Counted from the stretch's first letter, positions 36,213-45,559 are shown. The stretch: 64,000 nucleotides of DNA from Glutamicibacter sp. JL.03c (GCF_025854375.1 NZ_CP107575.1:3100001-3164000), one strand, 5' to 3'. The notes: a model not told the origin generated them from the sequence alone. Translations and numbers: made by a program.

Positions 36213-37106
36213 ATGTCCGAGCACCGATCGCAGGATACGCAGCGCGCCGGCAAGGAACGCATCAGCCCGCCGGAACAACGCCAGCCCGAACCCGGGCTGG
36301 ATCAGCACCTTGAACCGGGCGCCGATCACGGCGAGCGCAGCTACCGCGGCCGGGGACGGCTGACCGGGAAGCGGGCCTTGATCACCGGTGGCGATTCGGG
36401 CATTGGGGCGGCGGTGGCCATCGCCTTCGCCCGCGAAGGGGCCGACGTGGCCTTGGCCTACCTGCCCGCGGAGAAACCCGACGCCACCCGGATTGCGTCG
36501 ATCCTGGACGAGGCCGGGGTCCAGGTGCAGCATCTGCCCGGAGACCTGCGGGAGCGCTCCTACCGCGACTCCCTGGTGGACGAGGCGGCGAAGGCCCTGG
36601 GCGGGCTGGACATCCTGGTGAACAATGCCGGGAAGCAGGTCAGCGTCCCGTCGCTGGAGCAGCTGCGCGACGAGCAGATCGAGGCGACCTTCGACGTGAA
36701 CATCTTCGCCATGTTCGCGCTGAGCCGGGCGGCCCTGAAGGTGCTGCCCGAGGGCGGATCGATTATCAACACCACCTCCATCCAGGCCTTTGATCCCTCG
36801 GATCACCTGATGGATTATGCGGCCACCAAGGGCGCGATCAGCAACTTCACCAAGTCGTTGGCTTCCCAGGCGGCGAAGAAGGGCATCAGGGTCAATGCCG
36901 TGGCGCCCGGCCCCATCTGGACTCCGCTGCAGCCCTCGGATGGCCAGCCGATCGAGGCACTGCCGGAGTTCGGCCACGATACCTGGCTGGGCCGTGCCGG
37001 GCAGCCGGTGGAGGTCTCCCCCGCCTATGTGTTCCTGGCCAGTGACGAGGCGTCCTACATTCTCGGATCCACGGTGCACGTGAACGGGGGCAAGAACCAG
37101 CCCTAG
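36213..37106 (+). CDS. SDR oxidoreductase of the general-stress YhdF/YdaD type
   Basis: The 297-residue enzyme has an N-terminal extension of about 48 polar residues, then a Rossmann fold with TGGDSGIG (58-65), NNAG (137-140) and the catalytic S189, Y202 and K206. The extension and the TGGDSGIG motif place it with Bacillus general-stress SDRs, which are glucose- or aldehyde-reductase-like with unknown natural substrate. AGGAGGAA before the ATG predicts strong translation. It converges on the gene at 37116 with a nine-base gap. Confidence 0.87.
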   Translation: MSEHRSQDTQRAGKERISPPEQRQPEPGLDQHLEPGADHGERSYRGRGRLTGKRALITGGDSGIGAAVAIAFAREGADVALAYLPAEKPDATRIASILDEAGVQVQHLPGDLRERSYRDSLVDEAAKALGGLDILVNNAGKQVSVPSLEQLRDEQIEATFDVNIFAMFALSRAALKVLPEGGSIINTTSIQAFDPSDHLMDYAATKGAISNFTKSLASQAAKKGIRVNAVAPGPIWTPLQPSDGQPIEALPEFGHDTWLGRAGQPVEVSPAYVFLASDEASYILGSTVHVNGGKNQP

Positions 37107-37115
37107 TACCTGGGC

Positions 37116-38216
37116 TCAGTCCGATTCGTCCTCGCCGGTGGTGATGTTCAAGTCCATGTTGCGTCGCTCGTACTCGCGCTGGCTGAAGGTGGCCCGCTGG
37201 ACTTCTGCGACATCGTCGAAACTGGAACCGATGGCGCCTCCCATGGTGCCCAGCGAGGAGGCCAGCCAGGCCAGGTTCACGTAGTCCGAGAAATTGACCT
37301 CGTGGCGCAGCTGGTAGGCCAGGTACTGCTGGTCGATCACGATCAGCGAGGCGCCCAGCAGGGCCAGGAACATCAGCAGGTACATCGCGGCGGCGGCGTA
37401 GCCCACGGTCAAGACGGTGGCGGCGTTGTAGACGAGCAGGCGTTCGCGCCGCCGCCCGCCCTTGGGGCTTTCCCACAGGCGGTTATGCAGCAGCAGCCAG
37501 AGCGTGAGGATGGTGATGCTGGCGAGGGTGATCAGCGACAGCCGGTGCACGGACAGGTAGTCGGCCATGGACCAGATGCTGGTGTAGAACACGCCGAAGG
37601 CGCCGGTGGCCACGGCGCCGGCCATCGCCGAGGTGAGCCGCGGGACCAGCTTCCACGGCCGATTGCTGCGCACCATCCCGGCGATGAGCAGCAGCCGGCC
37701 GCGCAGCCCGGTGATGCTCGAGATCCGGCCCTTCCCGCTTTCGTCGTAGAGTCCGCTGTGGTGCACGCTCAGGGCCCGCCCCCACGGCGTGAGCGGGCCG
37801 GCAGGCTGGCGGCCGGTCGCTAGTTCGCCAATCACCTCGACCAGGGCTATGGCCACCGCGCGGGTCCGGGCCAGGCCCAGGCTGGGCAGGGACAGCACGG
37901 CCGACGCGGTGTCGGCGGCGATCACCGAACGCACCGGCTGCTGCCGGACATAGTGCGGGGCATCGGTGAGGTAGATGATGTAGTCCCAGCCGTGCTTTTC
38001 GCGTAATTGCGGCACCTTGTCCCGCAGATCCACGGTGCCCGAGTCGCCCAGCGGCAACGAGAACGGCGCGACGCGCACATCCCAGGCGCCGGCGCCCGGA
38101 TGCGCCGTGCCCAGGGCCCGTTCAACCCGCGGGGCCACCCGTTGCGCGATGGCATCGGCGGTGCCGGGGTCGGCTATCAGTCCGACCACACTGGCCGGGG
38201 ATTCTGGCAGGTTCAT
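37116..38216 (-). CDS. membrane protein with soluble N-terminal domain, unknown
   Basis: The 366-residue protein begins with a soluble alpha/beta domain of about 190 residues (SVVGLIADPGTADAIAQRVA and KHGWDYIIYLTDAPHYVR). Four hydrophobic helices follow between about 195 and 310, and a polar tail ends with ERRNMDLNITTGEDESD. I do not recognise the family. CAGGGG before ATG 38216 gives the start. The N-terminal part looks like a nucleotide- or phosphate-binding fold, but no motif is decisive. Confidence 0.6.
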   Translation of the reverse strand: MNLPESPASVVGLIADPGTADAIAQRVAPRVERALGTAHPGAGAWDVRVAPFSLPLGDSGTVDLRDKVPQLREKHGWDYIIYLTDAPHYVRQQPVRSVIAADTASAVLSLPSLGLARTRAVAIALVEVIGELATGRQPAGPLTPWGRALSVHHSGLYDESGKGRISSITGLRGRLLLIAGMVRSNRPWKLVPRLTSAMAGAVATGAFGVFYTSIWSMADYLSVHRLSLITLASITILTLWLLLHNRLWESPKGGRRRERLLVYNAATVLTVGYAAAAMYLLMFLALLGASLIVIDQQYLAYQLRHEVNFSDYVNLAWLASSLGTMGGAIGSSFDDVAEVQRATFSQREYERRNMDLNITTGEDESD

Positions 38217-38394
38217 CGGCACCCCTGATCGTCGCTGTATTCCTGGAATGGTTCCTTCTCCCACCCTAGGAAGTGGTCCGGGCCGCCGCAGGCCGCTCCA
38301 GCAACCTTGCAGGAAAGTTCGCGTGGAACCTAGCGGACCCATCACCCCGGGCTTAGAATGAAAATAAAATCCCGCAATACGAAAGTTGGAGATC

Positions 38395-38871
38395 ATGTCC
38401 GAGTCCACCCCCGCCCTCGCGCCCGGCGATGCCGCACCAGCCTTCAGCCTCGACGACGCCCACGGCAAGACCGTCTCGCTGGCTGACTATGCAGGGCAGA
38501 GCGTCATCGTCTACTTCTACCCCAAGGCCGCCACCCCCGGCTGCACCACGGAGGCCTGCGACTTCCGCGACAACTTGGGCTCGCTGCAGGCGGCCGGCTA
38601 CGCGGTACTGGGCATCTCCCCCGATGCCCCCGACGCGCTGGCCAGCTTCGCCGACGATGAATCCCTGAACTTCCCGCTGCTCTCGGACCCGGACAATGCC
38701 GTGGCCAAGGCCTACGGTTCCTTCGGCGAAAAGACGGTCGGCGAGAAGACCTTTGCCGGCACCCTGCGCTCCACCGCGGTGATCGATCCGCATGGAAAGA
38801 TTTCCCAGATTGAATACGGGGTGGATGCCACGGGCCACGTTACGCGCCTGCGGCAGTCGCTCGGCCTCTAG
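38395..38871 (+). CDS. bcp: thioredoxin-dependent peroxiredoxin of the BCP/PrxQ type
   Basis: A 158-residue thioredoxin-fold peroxidase with peroxidatic C50 and resolving C55 in TPGCTTEACDFRD, the spacing of atypical two-cysteine BCP enzymes. It reduces hydrogen peroxide and organic hydroperoxides with electrons from thioredoxin, in the cytoplasm. GGAG before ATG 38395 is preferred over an in-frame TTG nine bases earlier. A hairpin follows at 38896. Confidence 0.92.
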   Translation: MSESTPALAPGDAAPAFSLDDAHGKTVSLADYAGQSVIVYFYPKAATPGCTTEACDFRDNLGSLQAAGYAVLGISPDAPDALASFADDESLNFPLLSDPDNAVAKAYGSFGEKTVGEKTFAGTLRSTAVIDPHGKISQIEYGVDATGHVTRLRQSLGL

Positions 38872-38895
38872 GACGAAGAACCGATGTCCACGTGG

Positions 38896-38942
38896 CGGCG
38901 CTCCGGTGAAGCAGGGGTATCCTGCACTTCACCGGAGCGCCG
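38896..38942. terminator. bidirectional hairpin between bcp and the aldehyde dehydrogenase gene
   Basis: Arms 38896-38911 and 38927-38942 are 16-base perfect complements (CGGCGCTCCGGTGAAG on the left), with a short inner stem. It lies between two convergent stop codons, 25 bp from one and 17 bp from the other, and can end both transcripts. Confidence 0.75.
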
Positions 38943-38958
38943 CGGCGCATCGCCCGAT

Positions 38959-40335
38959 CTAGCGTCCGGCGATTTTGACCAGCTTGCGATTGATGAATTC
39001 ATCCATGCCGTACTTGCCCAGCTCACGGCCGATGCCAGAACGCTTCACCCCGCCAAAAGGCAGCTCGGGCGAGGAGGCGGAGGGCTCGTTGATCGACACC
39101 ATGCCGCTGCTCAACTGGCCGGCAATGCGCTCAGCCCGCGCCAGATCCTGGGTGTGGATGGAGGCGCCCAGCCCGTAATCGGTGTTGTTGGCCAGTGCCA
39201 CGGCTTCATCTTCGCCGTCCACCTTGTACAAGACCGCCACCGGGCCGAAGAGCTCCTCGGAGAAGGCACGCATCTGCTCGGTGACCCCGGCCAGGATGGT
39301 CGGCTCATAGAAGGCGCCGGGCCCATCGACCGGCTTGCCGCCGGCCAGCACCGTCGCCCCCTTGTCGATGGCATCCTGGACCTGGGCTGCCAGGCCATCG
39401 CGCGCCGCGGCCGAAGACAACGGGCCGAGGAAGTTCTCCCCCTGGGTCGGATCCCCGAGTTTGATGCCGGCCACCTGGTCCACCAGCGCCGCAGAGAAGT
39501 CCTCGTAGACCGAGGAGTCGATGATGAAGCGCTTGGCCGCATTGCAGGCCTGGCCGGTGTTCCCGAAGCGAGCGCGCATCCCCAGCTTGGCGGTGCGGGC
39601 GATGTCGGCGTCCGCGAACACCAGGAACGGGTCAGAACCGCCCAGCTCCAGCACGACCTTCTTCAGATGGCGCCCGGCAATTTCCGCCACCGCCGAACCG
39701 GCTCGCTCCGAACCGGTCAGCGAAACCCCCTGCACCCGGCGGTCGGCAATGATGTCGGCCACCTGGTCATTGGTGGCTAAGATATTCACGTACGCACCCT
39801 GCGGGGCGCCGGCGTCCTGGAAGATCTGCTCCATGGCCAGCGCCGATTCCGGGCACTGCGGGGCATGCTTGAGCAGGATGGTGTTGCCGTTCATCAGGTT
39901 GGGAGCGGCGAACCGGGCCACCTGGTAGTACGGGAAGTTCCACGGCATGATCCCCAGCAACACGCCCACGGATTCCTTGCGCACTAGCGCGCGGCCGCCG
40001 GAAGCGATCTCCAGCTCTTCGTCCTCCAGGAATTTCGGGCCATTCTTCGCGTAGTAGCGGTAGATGGCCACCACGATGCTGATTTCTCCCAGCGACTGCT
40101 TGATCGGCTTGCCCATTTCCCGGGTGATGATCGCGGCAAGTTCTTCTGCGCGGGCCTCGTAGATGTCCGCCACGCGGTTGAGCAAGGCCACCCGGTCATC
40201 CAGCGCGGACACCGACCATGCCTGATAGGCCTGATCCGTGCTCGATAGGGCCTGCTGGATTTGCTCGTCGCTGGCTGTGGCAAATTCTGCTTCGACTTCA
40301 CCGGTGGCTGGATTGGTCACTGCGTACATGCTCAT
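38959..40335 (-). CDS. NAD(P)-dependent succinate-semialdehyde/aldehyde dehydrogenase
   Basis: The 458-residue ALDH has catalytic C264 (NTGQACNAAKRF), general base E230 (VVLELGGSDPF) and N133 (MPWNFPYYQ). The short length and start MSMYAVTNPATGEVEAEF place it with the GabD/Sad-type succinate-semialdehyde dehydrogenases, which feed 4-aminobutyrate carbon to succinate. No GABA transaminase gene is nearby, so the substrate is tentative. AAGGAG four bases before ATG 40335 is clear. Confidence 0.87.
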   Translation of the reverse strand: MSMYAVTNPATGEVEAEFATASDEQIQQALSSTDQAYQAWSVSALDDRVALLNRVADIYEARAEELAAIITREMGKPIKQSLGEISIVVAIYRYYAKNGPKFLEDEELEIASGGRALVRKESVGVLLGIMPWNFPYYQVARFAAPNLMNGNTILLKHAPQCPESALAMEQIFQDAGAPQGAYVNILATNDQVADIIADRRVQGVSLTGSERAGSAVAEIAGRHLKKVVLELGGSDPFLVFADADIARTAKLGMRARFGNTGQACNAAKRFIIDSSVYEDFSAALVDQVAGIKLGDPTQGENFLGPLSSAAARDGLAAQVQDAIDKGATVLAGGKPVDGPGAFYEPTILAGVTEQMRAFSEELFGPVAVLYKVDGEDEAVALANNTDYGLGASIHTQDLARAERIAGQLSSGMVSINEPSASSPELPFGGVKRSGIGRELGKYGMDEFINRKLVKIAGR

Positions 40336-40643
40336 GCTGCTCCTTCTGATCAAAGTTGTTGTGCCTGCCTCCAACACTGTCACTTCGCAGGGGCGCACCA
40401 TAGCCTTTTTCCCAAATAGCGGGCCATGTTCGTAGCTGGCGAACGGCCACGCCCTCCAGACTGAGCCCGGCGTCCGAAGCCCACTGTGCCCGTTGGCCGT
40501 GCAGGCGAGCAATAAAGGCAAATAATTCCAACCACGGCCAATCCGCCCTCGCTCCTTCTCCGAAGTACTCCCACAGGGTTCCCTCCGGACCCTGCACAAC
40601 CCGACACGGAATCCACTCCGTGTCCAAGGAAGGACTGATTGCA
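40336..40643. other. 308-bp divergent intergenic region
   Basis: It separates the aldehyde dehydrogenase gene (leftwards) from the DUF4383 gene (rightwards). An 8-bp hairpin (GACACGGA at 40603-40610 with 40617-40624) lies directly before the AAGGAAGG ribosome site of the DUF4383 gene. A minus-strand open frame of about 117 codons crosses the region and the ALDH start, but it has no support as a gene. Confidence 0.4.
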
Positions 40644-41054
40644 ATGCGCACATCACCTAACCGCTTGCTCGCAACGATTTTCGGAGCTGTCTATCTCCTC
40701 GTCGGCTTGCTCGGGTTCCTTGTCACCGCCGGCGTGGATTTCTTCGCCACAGAGGGTGGCAAGTTGATCATATTCGAGGTCAACCCACTGCATAACGTCA
40801 TCCACCTGGCCATTGGCGCAGTACTGCTCATCGCCGGACTCGGATCCGTGAGTGCCGCCAAGCTCGCCAACACGACCGTGGGCGCCGTCTACCTTCTTGT
40901 GGGCATCTTGGGGCTCTTCCTGGCATCGACATCCTTGAATATCATTGCCTTGAACGGTGCCGATAACGTCCTGCACCTGGCCAGCGCGATTGTCCTGCTG
41001 TCGGTAGGCCTGTCCCAGGACAAGGCGCCCGCAGCCCGTACCGCACGGTCATGA
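40644..41054 (+). CDS. DUF4383 four-helix membrane protein
   Basis: The 136-residue protein has four helices with the internal repeat FGAVYLLVGLLGFLV / VGAVYLLVGILGLFL and the conserved HNVIHLAIGAVLL / DNVLHLASAIVLL. This doubled pattern defines DUF4383, an actinobacterial membrane family of unknown role. AAGGAAGG ten bases before ATG 40644 is used. Its stop overlaps the next start by four bases. Confidence 0.85.
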   Translation: MRTSPNRLLATIFGAVYLLVGLLGFLVTAGVDFFATEGGKLIIFEVNPLHNVIHLAIGAVLLIAGLGSVSAAKLANTTVGAVYLLVGILGLFLASTSLNIIALNGADNVLHLASAIVLLSVGLSQDKAPAARTARS

Positions 41055-41725
41055 ATTCCCGGATCGCCGGGGAGCCTGCCATCGAACCCACCACCCAAGG
41101 GCAAGATGCGGTGGCAGGCTCCGGTGCCGTCGACGGCATCTACGCGGGCATCGCCGGGTTGGGCATCGCGGCGCTGGCCGCGGCGTCCTCCTCCAGCTTG
41201 GCATCAGGGCTATCGTTCGGAGCCTCCGCGGCTCCCTGGTGGGTGTGGCTCGGCGCCATAGCGTCCGCCGCCTGGGCGTTGCTAGCACTGGTCTATGCGG
41301 TGGCCAGCCTGCGCAAGGGCACGGCTCCAGCCACGAAGCTCGCGGTTCGCTGCCTGGCGGTAGTCTCGATAGCGCATCTGGCCAGCATCGCCCTGGGCCT
41401 CGCAGGGATCCCGGGAAGAGAGCAATTCCTGGATCTCACCGTTGGTTCACTGCTACTGCTGGAGCTATCTGTGCTGGCAGCCATCATGTGGCAGCGAAAG
41501 CGGCAACTCAAATCGACGCGCGGACCCGCTCGATCCAGCAGTCTTGCAGTCGTGGGGAGCATATTTGCCGCATCAGTGGTGGTGTCCGCGATCGCCAGTA
41601 CGGGTTTGGCCGCCTCCTCCGCGGGGCATCTGGCGGTACCGCATTCCGAGCATGGAGCCCACCATACGCAAGACATTGACCCAGGCATCATCGACAAGAT
41701 GAAGCAGGAAGAACACCACCACTAG
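41051..41725 (+). CDS. membrane protein with His-rich C-terminus, unknown
   Basis: The 224-residue protein has five to six hydrophobic helices and a cytoplasmic loop near residues 150-165 (WQRKRQLKSTRGPARSS). The tail reads HSEHGAHHTQDIDPG and ends HHH, suggestive of metal binding, possibly extracytoplasmic. I do not recognise the family. The ATGA overlap with the DUF4383 gene shows translational coupling, so the two proteins may act together. Confidence 0.65.
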   Translation: MNSRIAGEPAIEPTTQGQDAVAGSGAVDGIYAGIAGLGIAALAAASSSSLASGLSFGASAAPWWVWLGAIASAAWALLALVYAVASLRKGTAPATKLAVRCLAVVSIAHLASIALGLAGIPGREQFLDLTVGSLLLLELSVLAAIMWQRKRQLKSTRGPARSSSLAVVGSIFAASVVVSAIASTGLAASSAGHLAVPHSEHGAHHTQDIDPGIIDKMKQEEHHH

Positions 41726-42254
41726 CCACGACGCTAGTGCCCATGTTCCTGCGTTCCCGACGCGTGGCGAACAGCTGGGACCTGCAACTTCTGGAATCGG
41801 GACTGCCTTGGGGGCAGTCCCGATGATTCCGCAACCGGCCCGCCGGCCGCTTCTATGCTGCCGGGCGGCGCTGGTGCTGATGCCACAGCCGGTGCGGCCT
41901 ATTCCCCTTGAGGGTATCGATGCGGTTATTGGAGGCATCCGCCTGGGCATCGCGGCACTCGTCCCGGGCATCACCACCCAGGGCGGCACGTAGCGGCCAA
42001 CCCTGCTTTCCGCCACGGAGCCGGCGAGCGCTACCGCGATGCTGCAGATGCCCCCTGCTCGCGTTCGGAGCTCGCGGACATCACCGGCGGTGCCGGCATG
42101 CTGGTTTCCTGACCGGAAATCGACGCCGTACCTACGTGCAACTGGCCACCTGCCCATTAAGCGGATCCGCCGCGCAGAACCACTAGTATCAGCATCAGGA
42201 TTCATTCCGCGCTGGCCGCTGCCCCAGCGTTGCTCGATACGGAAAGTGGACATC
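41726..42254. other. 529-bp stretch without a recognised gene
   Basis: After the terminator at 41796 the region is GC-rich with no convincing gene. A + frame near 41900-41990 reads EGIDAVIGGIRLGIAALVPG, and another frame near 42020-42110 reads RYRDAADAPCSRSELADITG. Both are protein-like but in different frames and interrupted, so this could be a degraded gene. The last 20 bp hold the GGAAAGTGGA ribosome site of ltrA. Confidence 0.3.
41796..41824. terminator. hairpin terminator after the His-rich membrane protein gene
   Basis: ATCGGGACTGCC at 41796-41807 and its complement at 41813-41824 form a 12-bp perfect stem with a five-base loop, 70 bp after the stop of the His-rich membrane protein gene. 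Confidence 0.7.
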
Positions 42255-43439
42255 GTGAATTCAACATCTCCTCGGCTCCTGCGCCCCATGCTGCCCCGTG
42301 ACCCGAAAGAACCCCATCGCGTGGCCAGCCCGCTGGAACTGTTCTTCGATCTGGTCTTCGTGGTTGCCGTGTCCTTCGCCTCGGTGCAGTTGCATCACAT
42401 GGCCGTGGAGGATCATCTGGGTGCCGGGGTCATCGGCTACCTCATGGTGTTCTTCTCCATTTGGTGGTCCTGGATGAACTTCAGCTGGCTGGCAACGTCC
42501 TTCGACACCGACGATTGGCTCTATCGGCTGCTCACCTTCCTCCAGATGGCCGGAGTCCTGGTCCTTGCCTCGGGCGCGGCCCAGGCTGTTGCAGAGCACG
42601 ATTTCCTGGTGATCACCCTCGGCTATGCGATCATGCGCCTGGCCCTGGTGGCACAGTGGATCAGGGTGGCGATGGGCGCCGCAGAGCTGCGCACCACCGC
42701 CATCCGCTATGCCGTAGGGATCACCGTGGTGCAGGCCGCCTGGCTAGCCCGCCTGATGCTGCCCGAAGAAGCTGGCTTCATCGTCTTTTTCGTTCTGGTG
42801 ATCGCGGAACTCTGCGTACCGGCCTGGGCCGAATCCCATCGCCACACCCCATGGCATCCGCACCACATCACCGAGCGCTACGGGCTGTTCACCCTCATCC
42901 TGCTCGGCGAATCGATCCTGGCCTCGGCCAATGCCGTAGTGGAAAGCCTGCATACCATCGAGCACCTCGGGTTGCTGATGGTCATCGCTGTCTGCGGGTT
43001 GATCACAGCCGCCGGCATGTGGTGGATCTATTTCTCCCGCGACCACCATCATCTGATCCATTCGCTGCGTTCCTCCTTGACCTACGGGTACTTCCACTAC
43101 TTCATCTTCGCCGCGGCCGGCGCCTTCTCCGCCGGCGTTGAGGTAGCTATCGACGTGGCCGGAGGGGCATCAGAACTTTCCGGCATCGCCGCGGCATCCA
43201 CCCTGAATATCCCAGTGGCTCTCTTTGCCATGGGCCTCTGGCTGCTGGTCCTGCGCCGGCAGCTCTCCCCGGGGCGGAATGCCACATTCCTCACCGCGGT
43301 GGCCCTGATCACTGCTGGTTTGTTCCTCCCCTCAGTGCTGCCGGTGGTGGCCGCGGCGGCCGGCATGACCCTGTGCGTGATCGCCGTCGAGCGGCCCGCG
43401 CCCCATCTCCCGGGCCGGCCGTTCGCCCCCGGCACCTAG
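42255..43439 (+). CDS. ltrA: low-temperature-requirement protein A (LtrA) family membrane protein
   Basis: The 394-residue protein has ten to twelve helices and the family start VASPLELFFDLVFVVAVSFA. Other LtrA elements are HHITERYGLFTLILLGESIL and STLNIPVALFAMGLW. LtrA was named for growth of Listeria at low temperature; the biochemical role is not known. A GTG start at 42255 with GGAAAGTGGA upstream is preferred; the next in-frame Met is 12 codons in. The following Vsr-like gene starts 62 bp on. Confidence 0.87.
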   Translation: MNSTSPRLLRPMLPRDPKEPHRVASPLELFFDLVFVVAVSFASVQLHHMAVEDHLGAGVIGYLMVFFSIWWSWMNFSWLATSFDTDDWLYRLLTFLQMAGVLVLASGAAQAVAEHDFLVITLGYAIMRLALVAQWIRVAMGAAELRTTAIRYAVGITVVQAAWLARLMLPEEAGFIVFFVLVIAELCVPAWAESHRHTPWHPHHITERYGLFTLILLGESILASANAVVESLHTIEHLGLLMVIAVCGLITAAGMWWIYFSRDHHHLIHSLRSSLTYGYFHYFIFAAAGAFSAGVEVAIDVAGGASELSGIAAASTLNIPVALFAMGLWLLVLRRQLSPGRNATFLTAVALITAGLFLPSVLPVVAAAAGMTLCVIAVERPAPHLPGRPFAPGT

Positions 43440-43501
43440 CAGCCGGCCGGGGCTTCCGGCAACTGCTTGTCTCCCGGGCCACACCAGCGGCACCATGGAG
43501 C

Positions 43502-43993
43502 ATGGACATCATGTCGGCGCAACAGCGCTCGCGGCTCATGTCGCGGATCCGGGGCAAGAACACCGGCCCCGAGCTGTTCCTGCGCCGATTGCTGCACGCC
43601 GCTGGCTACAGGTATCGACTGCATGGCGCACTGCCCTCCGGTATCAGCCAGTCCTTGCGCCAGGAGCATCCGCAGATCCGCCTTCGCGGCGGCAAGCTGC
43701 CCGGCTCCCCGGATCTGGTCTTCACAGCCAAGCGCAAGGCCGTTTTTGTGGACGGCTGCTTCTGGCACGGGCACGATTGCCCCACCGGACGCCACCGCCC
43801 CTCGTCCAACACCGAGTACTGGAATCCGAAGCTGGACGGGAACCAAGCCAGGGACCAGCGCAATCGCAACGACTTGCTGGCACTGGGCTGGCAGTCCTTG
43901 ACCGTCTGGGAGTGCGAGCTGGACTCGGCGGAGCAGGTCCTCGGCACGGTCACCGAATTCCTCGGACCACCCAACAGCACCACGAATAGCTGA
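43502..43993 (+). CDS. vsr: very-short-patch repair (Vsr)-type mismatch endonuclease
   Basis: The 163-residue nuclease has the Vsr pattern MSAQQRSRLMSRIRGKNTGP, GSPDLVFTAKRKAVFVDGCF then WHGHDC, and the closing TVWECEL. D71 in SPDLVF is the predicted catalytic residue, and the WHGHDC histidines and cysteine are predicted metal and structural ligands. Vsr nicks T:G mismatches arising from 5-methylcytosine deamination. Between RYRLHG and LPGSPD it carries about 20 extra residues compared with E. coli Vsr. No cytosine methyltransferase is in the window. Starts at 43502 or 43511 are both possible. Confidence 0.85.
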   Translation: MDIMSAQQRSRLMSRIRGKNTGPELFLRRLLHAAGYRYRLHGALPSGISQSLRQEHPQIRLRGGKLPGSPDLVFTAKRKAVFVDGCFWHGHDCPTGRHRPSSNTEYWNPKLDGNQARDQRNRNDLLALGWQSLTVWECELDSAEQVLGTVTEFLGPPNSTTNS

Positions 43994-44120
43994 CATCTGG
44001 CGCCGGCGGACAGGGCACCGGGAAAATCGCCCCGGCATTGGATAAAATTGCAGTCTTACCTCTTCCTGCCCGGCAGGAATCGCCCAGAGGCTCCCCTCGA
44101 CAGATCGCCCGCCACAGTTC

Positions 44121-45410
44121 ATGAGTTCTCAACACCCTGCGCGCCTCACGCCGGCGCCATCTAATATCCCGGTCTTGCTGGGAACCCAGACGCTGTTCAA
44201 TATCGGCTTCTACGCGGTGGTGCCCTTCCTCGCGGTGGTGCTGACCAATGATTTCCTTGTGGCTTCCACGGCCGTCGGACTGATCCTGGGCATCCGCACC
44301 TTTGCCCAGCAAGGATTGTTCCTTGCCGGCGGCACCCTGGCCGACCGTTTTGGCGCTCGGACCATGATCCTGATCGGATGCGCCGTGCGGGCTGCGGGAT
44401 TCCTCACCTTGGCGGCCTCCTTGTGGGCCAGCATCCCGGTGTTGTGGCTATTCATCCTGGGCACCTTGCTCACCGGATTTGGCGGGGCACTATTTTCCCC
44501 GGGCTTGAACATCTTGGTGGCCGCGGCACAGTCCGCGCGGGACCAGGGCGAGCACCACCAGGTGCGCCGGGCAACGCTCTTCGCCTGGCTGAGCATCACC
44601 GGGGAAATCGGGGCGGTCACCGGCCCCTTGGTCGGCTCGGCCCTGTGGGGCTGGGGCTTTTCCACAGTGGCTGGATTCGGTGCGATCTTCTTCGTAGCCA
44701 TTGGCATCTTCTTGGCTCTGACTTTGCGCAGGGCCGAGCCGGTGAGCACTCACCTGGCCGGCACCGTCTCGGATGCCAAGGCCGTCAAACCGCGCGGCAG
44801 CTTCCGCCAGTCCCTGTTGGACCGCCAGTTCGTCAGCTTCTGCGCATTGCATGCCTCGGATCTGCTGGCCTACAACCAGCTGTATTTGGCGATCCCCTTG
44901 GAGCTCGAACGCCACGAGATGCCTACCGAATGGCTGGGGCTGATCTTTGCCTGGATCTCCATCATGACCCTGGGCTTGCAGCTGCCTCTTGCGTGGGTGG
45001 CGGCCAGGATTGGCCCGGCCACCACACTGCGCAGCGGCTATGTCTTGAGTGCTCTTGGCTTCAGCGTGCTGGCCTTCGTTCCGTCCTCGCTCTTTGGAGA
45101 TGAGAGCGGCCTGGTGAGGATCCTCTGCGCGGTCACCTTGATGACCTTGGGCCATATGAGCGTGCACCCCACCGCGTTGAGCTTGGTTTCGAAGTTCGCC
45201 GGCAAACATCCCACCGGCGCCTATTTCGGTTTGCTCTCCACCTGCGGCGGGGTGGCGGTGCTTCTTGGCAACATGCTTTTCGGCTGGCTGCTCTCGCAGA
45301 GCGCGCTGGACTTCGCACCGTGGCTGGTGCTGATCATTCCCCTGCTGCTGGCGTCCTGGCAGGGCTCGCGCGTTGTTGCGCTGCGATTGCGACCGCATCA
45401 TGACGTATGA
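44121..45410 (+). CDS. MFS multidrug/siderophore-type exporter
   Basis: The 429-residue protein has twelve helices. Helix 1 is VLLGTQTLFNIGFYAVVPFL, the helix 2-3 loop is GGTLADRFGARTMILIGCAV, and helix 5 has ITGEIGAVTGPLVGSAL with a motif-C-like glycine pattern that is typical of exporters. The substrate is unknown. It sits directly upstream, in the same direction, of an iron-box-controlled ABC importer, which raises the chance that it exports the chelator which the importer brings back. Confidence 0.82.
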   Translation: MSSQHPARLTPAPSNIPVLLGTQTLFNIGFYAVVPFLAVVLTNDFLVASTAVGLILGIRTFAQQGLFLAGGTLADRFGARTMILIGCAVRAAGFLTLAASLWASIPVLWLFILGTLLTGFGGALFSPGLNILVAAAQSARDQGEHHQVRRATLFAWLSITGEIGAVTGPLVGSALWGWGFSTVAGFGAIFFVAIGIFLALTLRRAEPVSTHLAGTVSDAKAVKPRGSFRQSLLDRQFVSFCALHASDLLAYNQLYLAIPLELERHEMPTEWLGLIFAWISIMTLGLQLPLAWVAARIGPATTLRSGYVLSALGFSVLAFVPSSLFGDESGLVRILCAVTLMTLGHMSVHPTALSLVSKFAGKHPTGAYFGLLSTCGGVAVLLGNMLFGWLLSQSALDFAPWLVLIIPLLLASWQGSRVVALRLRPHHDV

Positions 45411-45559
45411 GCTAGCGCACATCTCCGGCGGATTGCACGAGATCTTCCACTTCCCCCACCAACTTCCCGCTACTCAGCACTGGTTGCAGCGCGGGACGGA
45501 TTCCTAGTGCGCCGAGCACGGTGATGCCGGGCTTTTCCCCCGGCCGGACTACAACTGAA

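Noticed and set aside
40298-40651. A minus-strand frame of 117 codons across the ALDH promoter
   Set aside because: It overlaps the ALDH start and ribosome site, and nothing familiar was found; kept only as a note for the intergenic region.
45530-45546. A GC hairpin (GCCGGG/CCCGGC) after the MFS gene as terminator
   Set aside because: Only six base pairs and about 120 bp from the stop codon; too weak to list as a feature.
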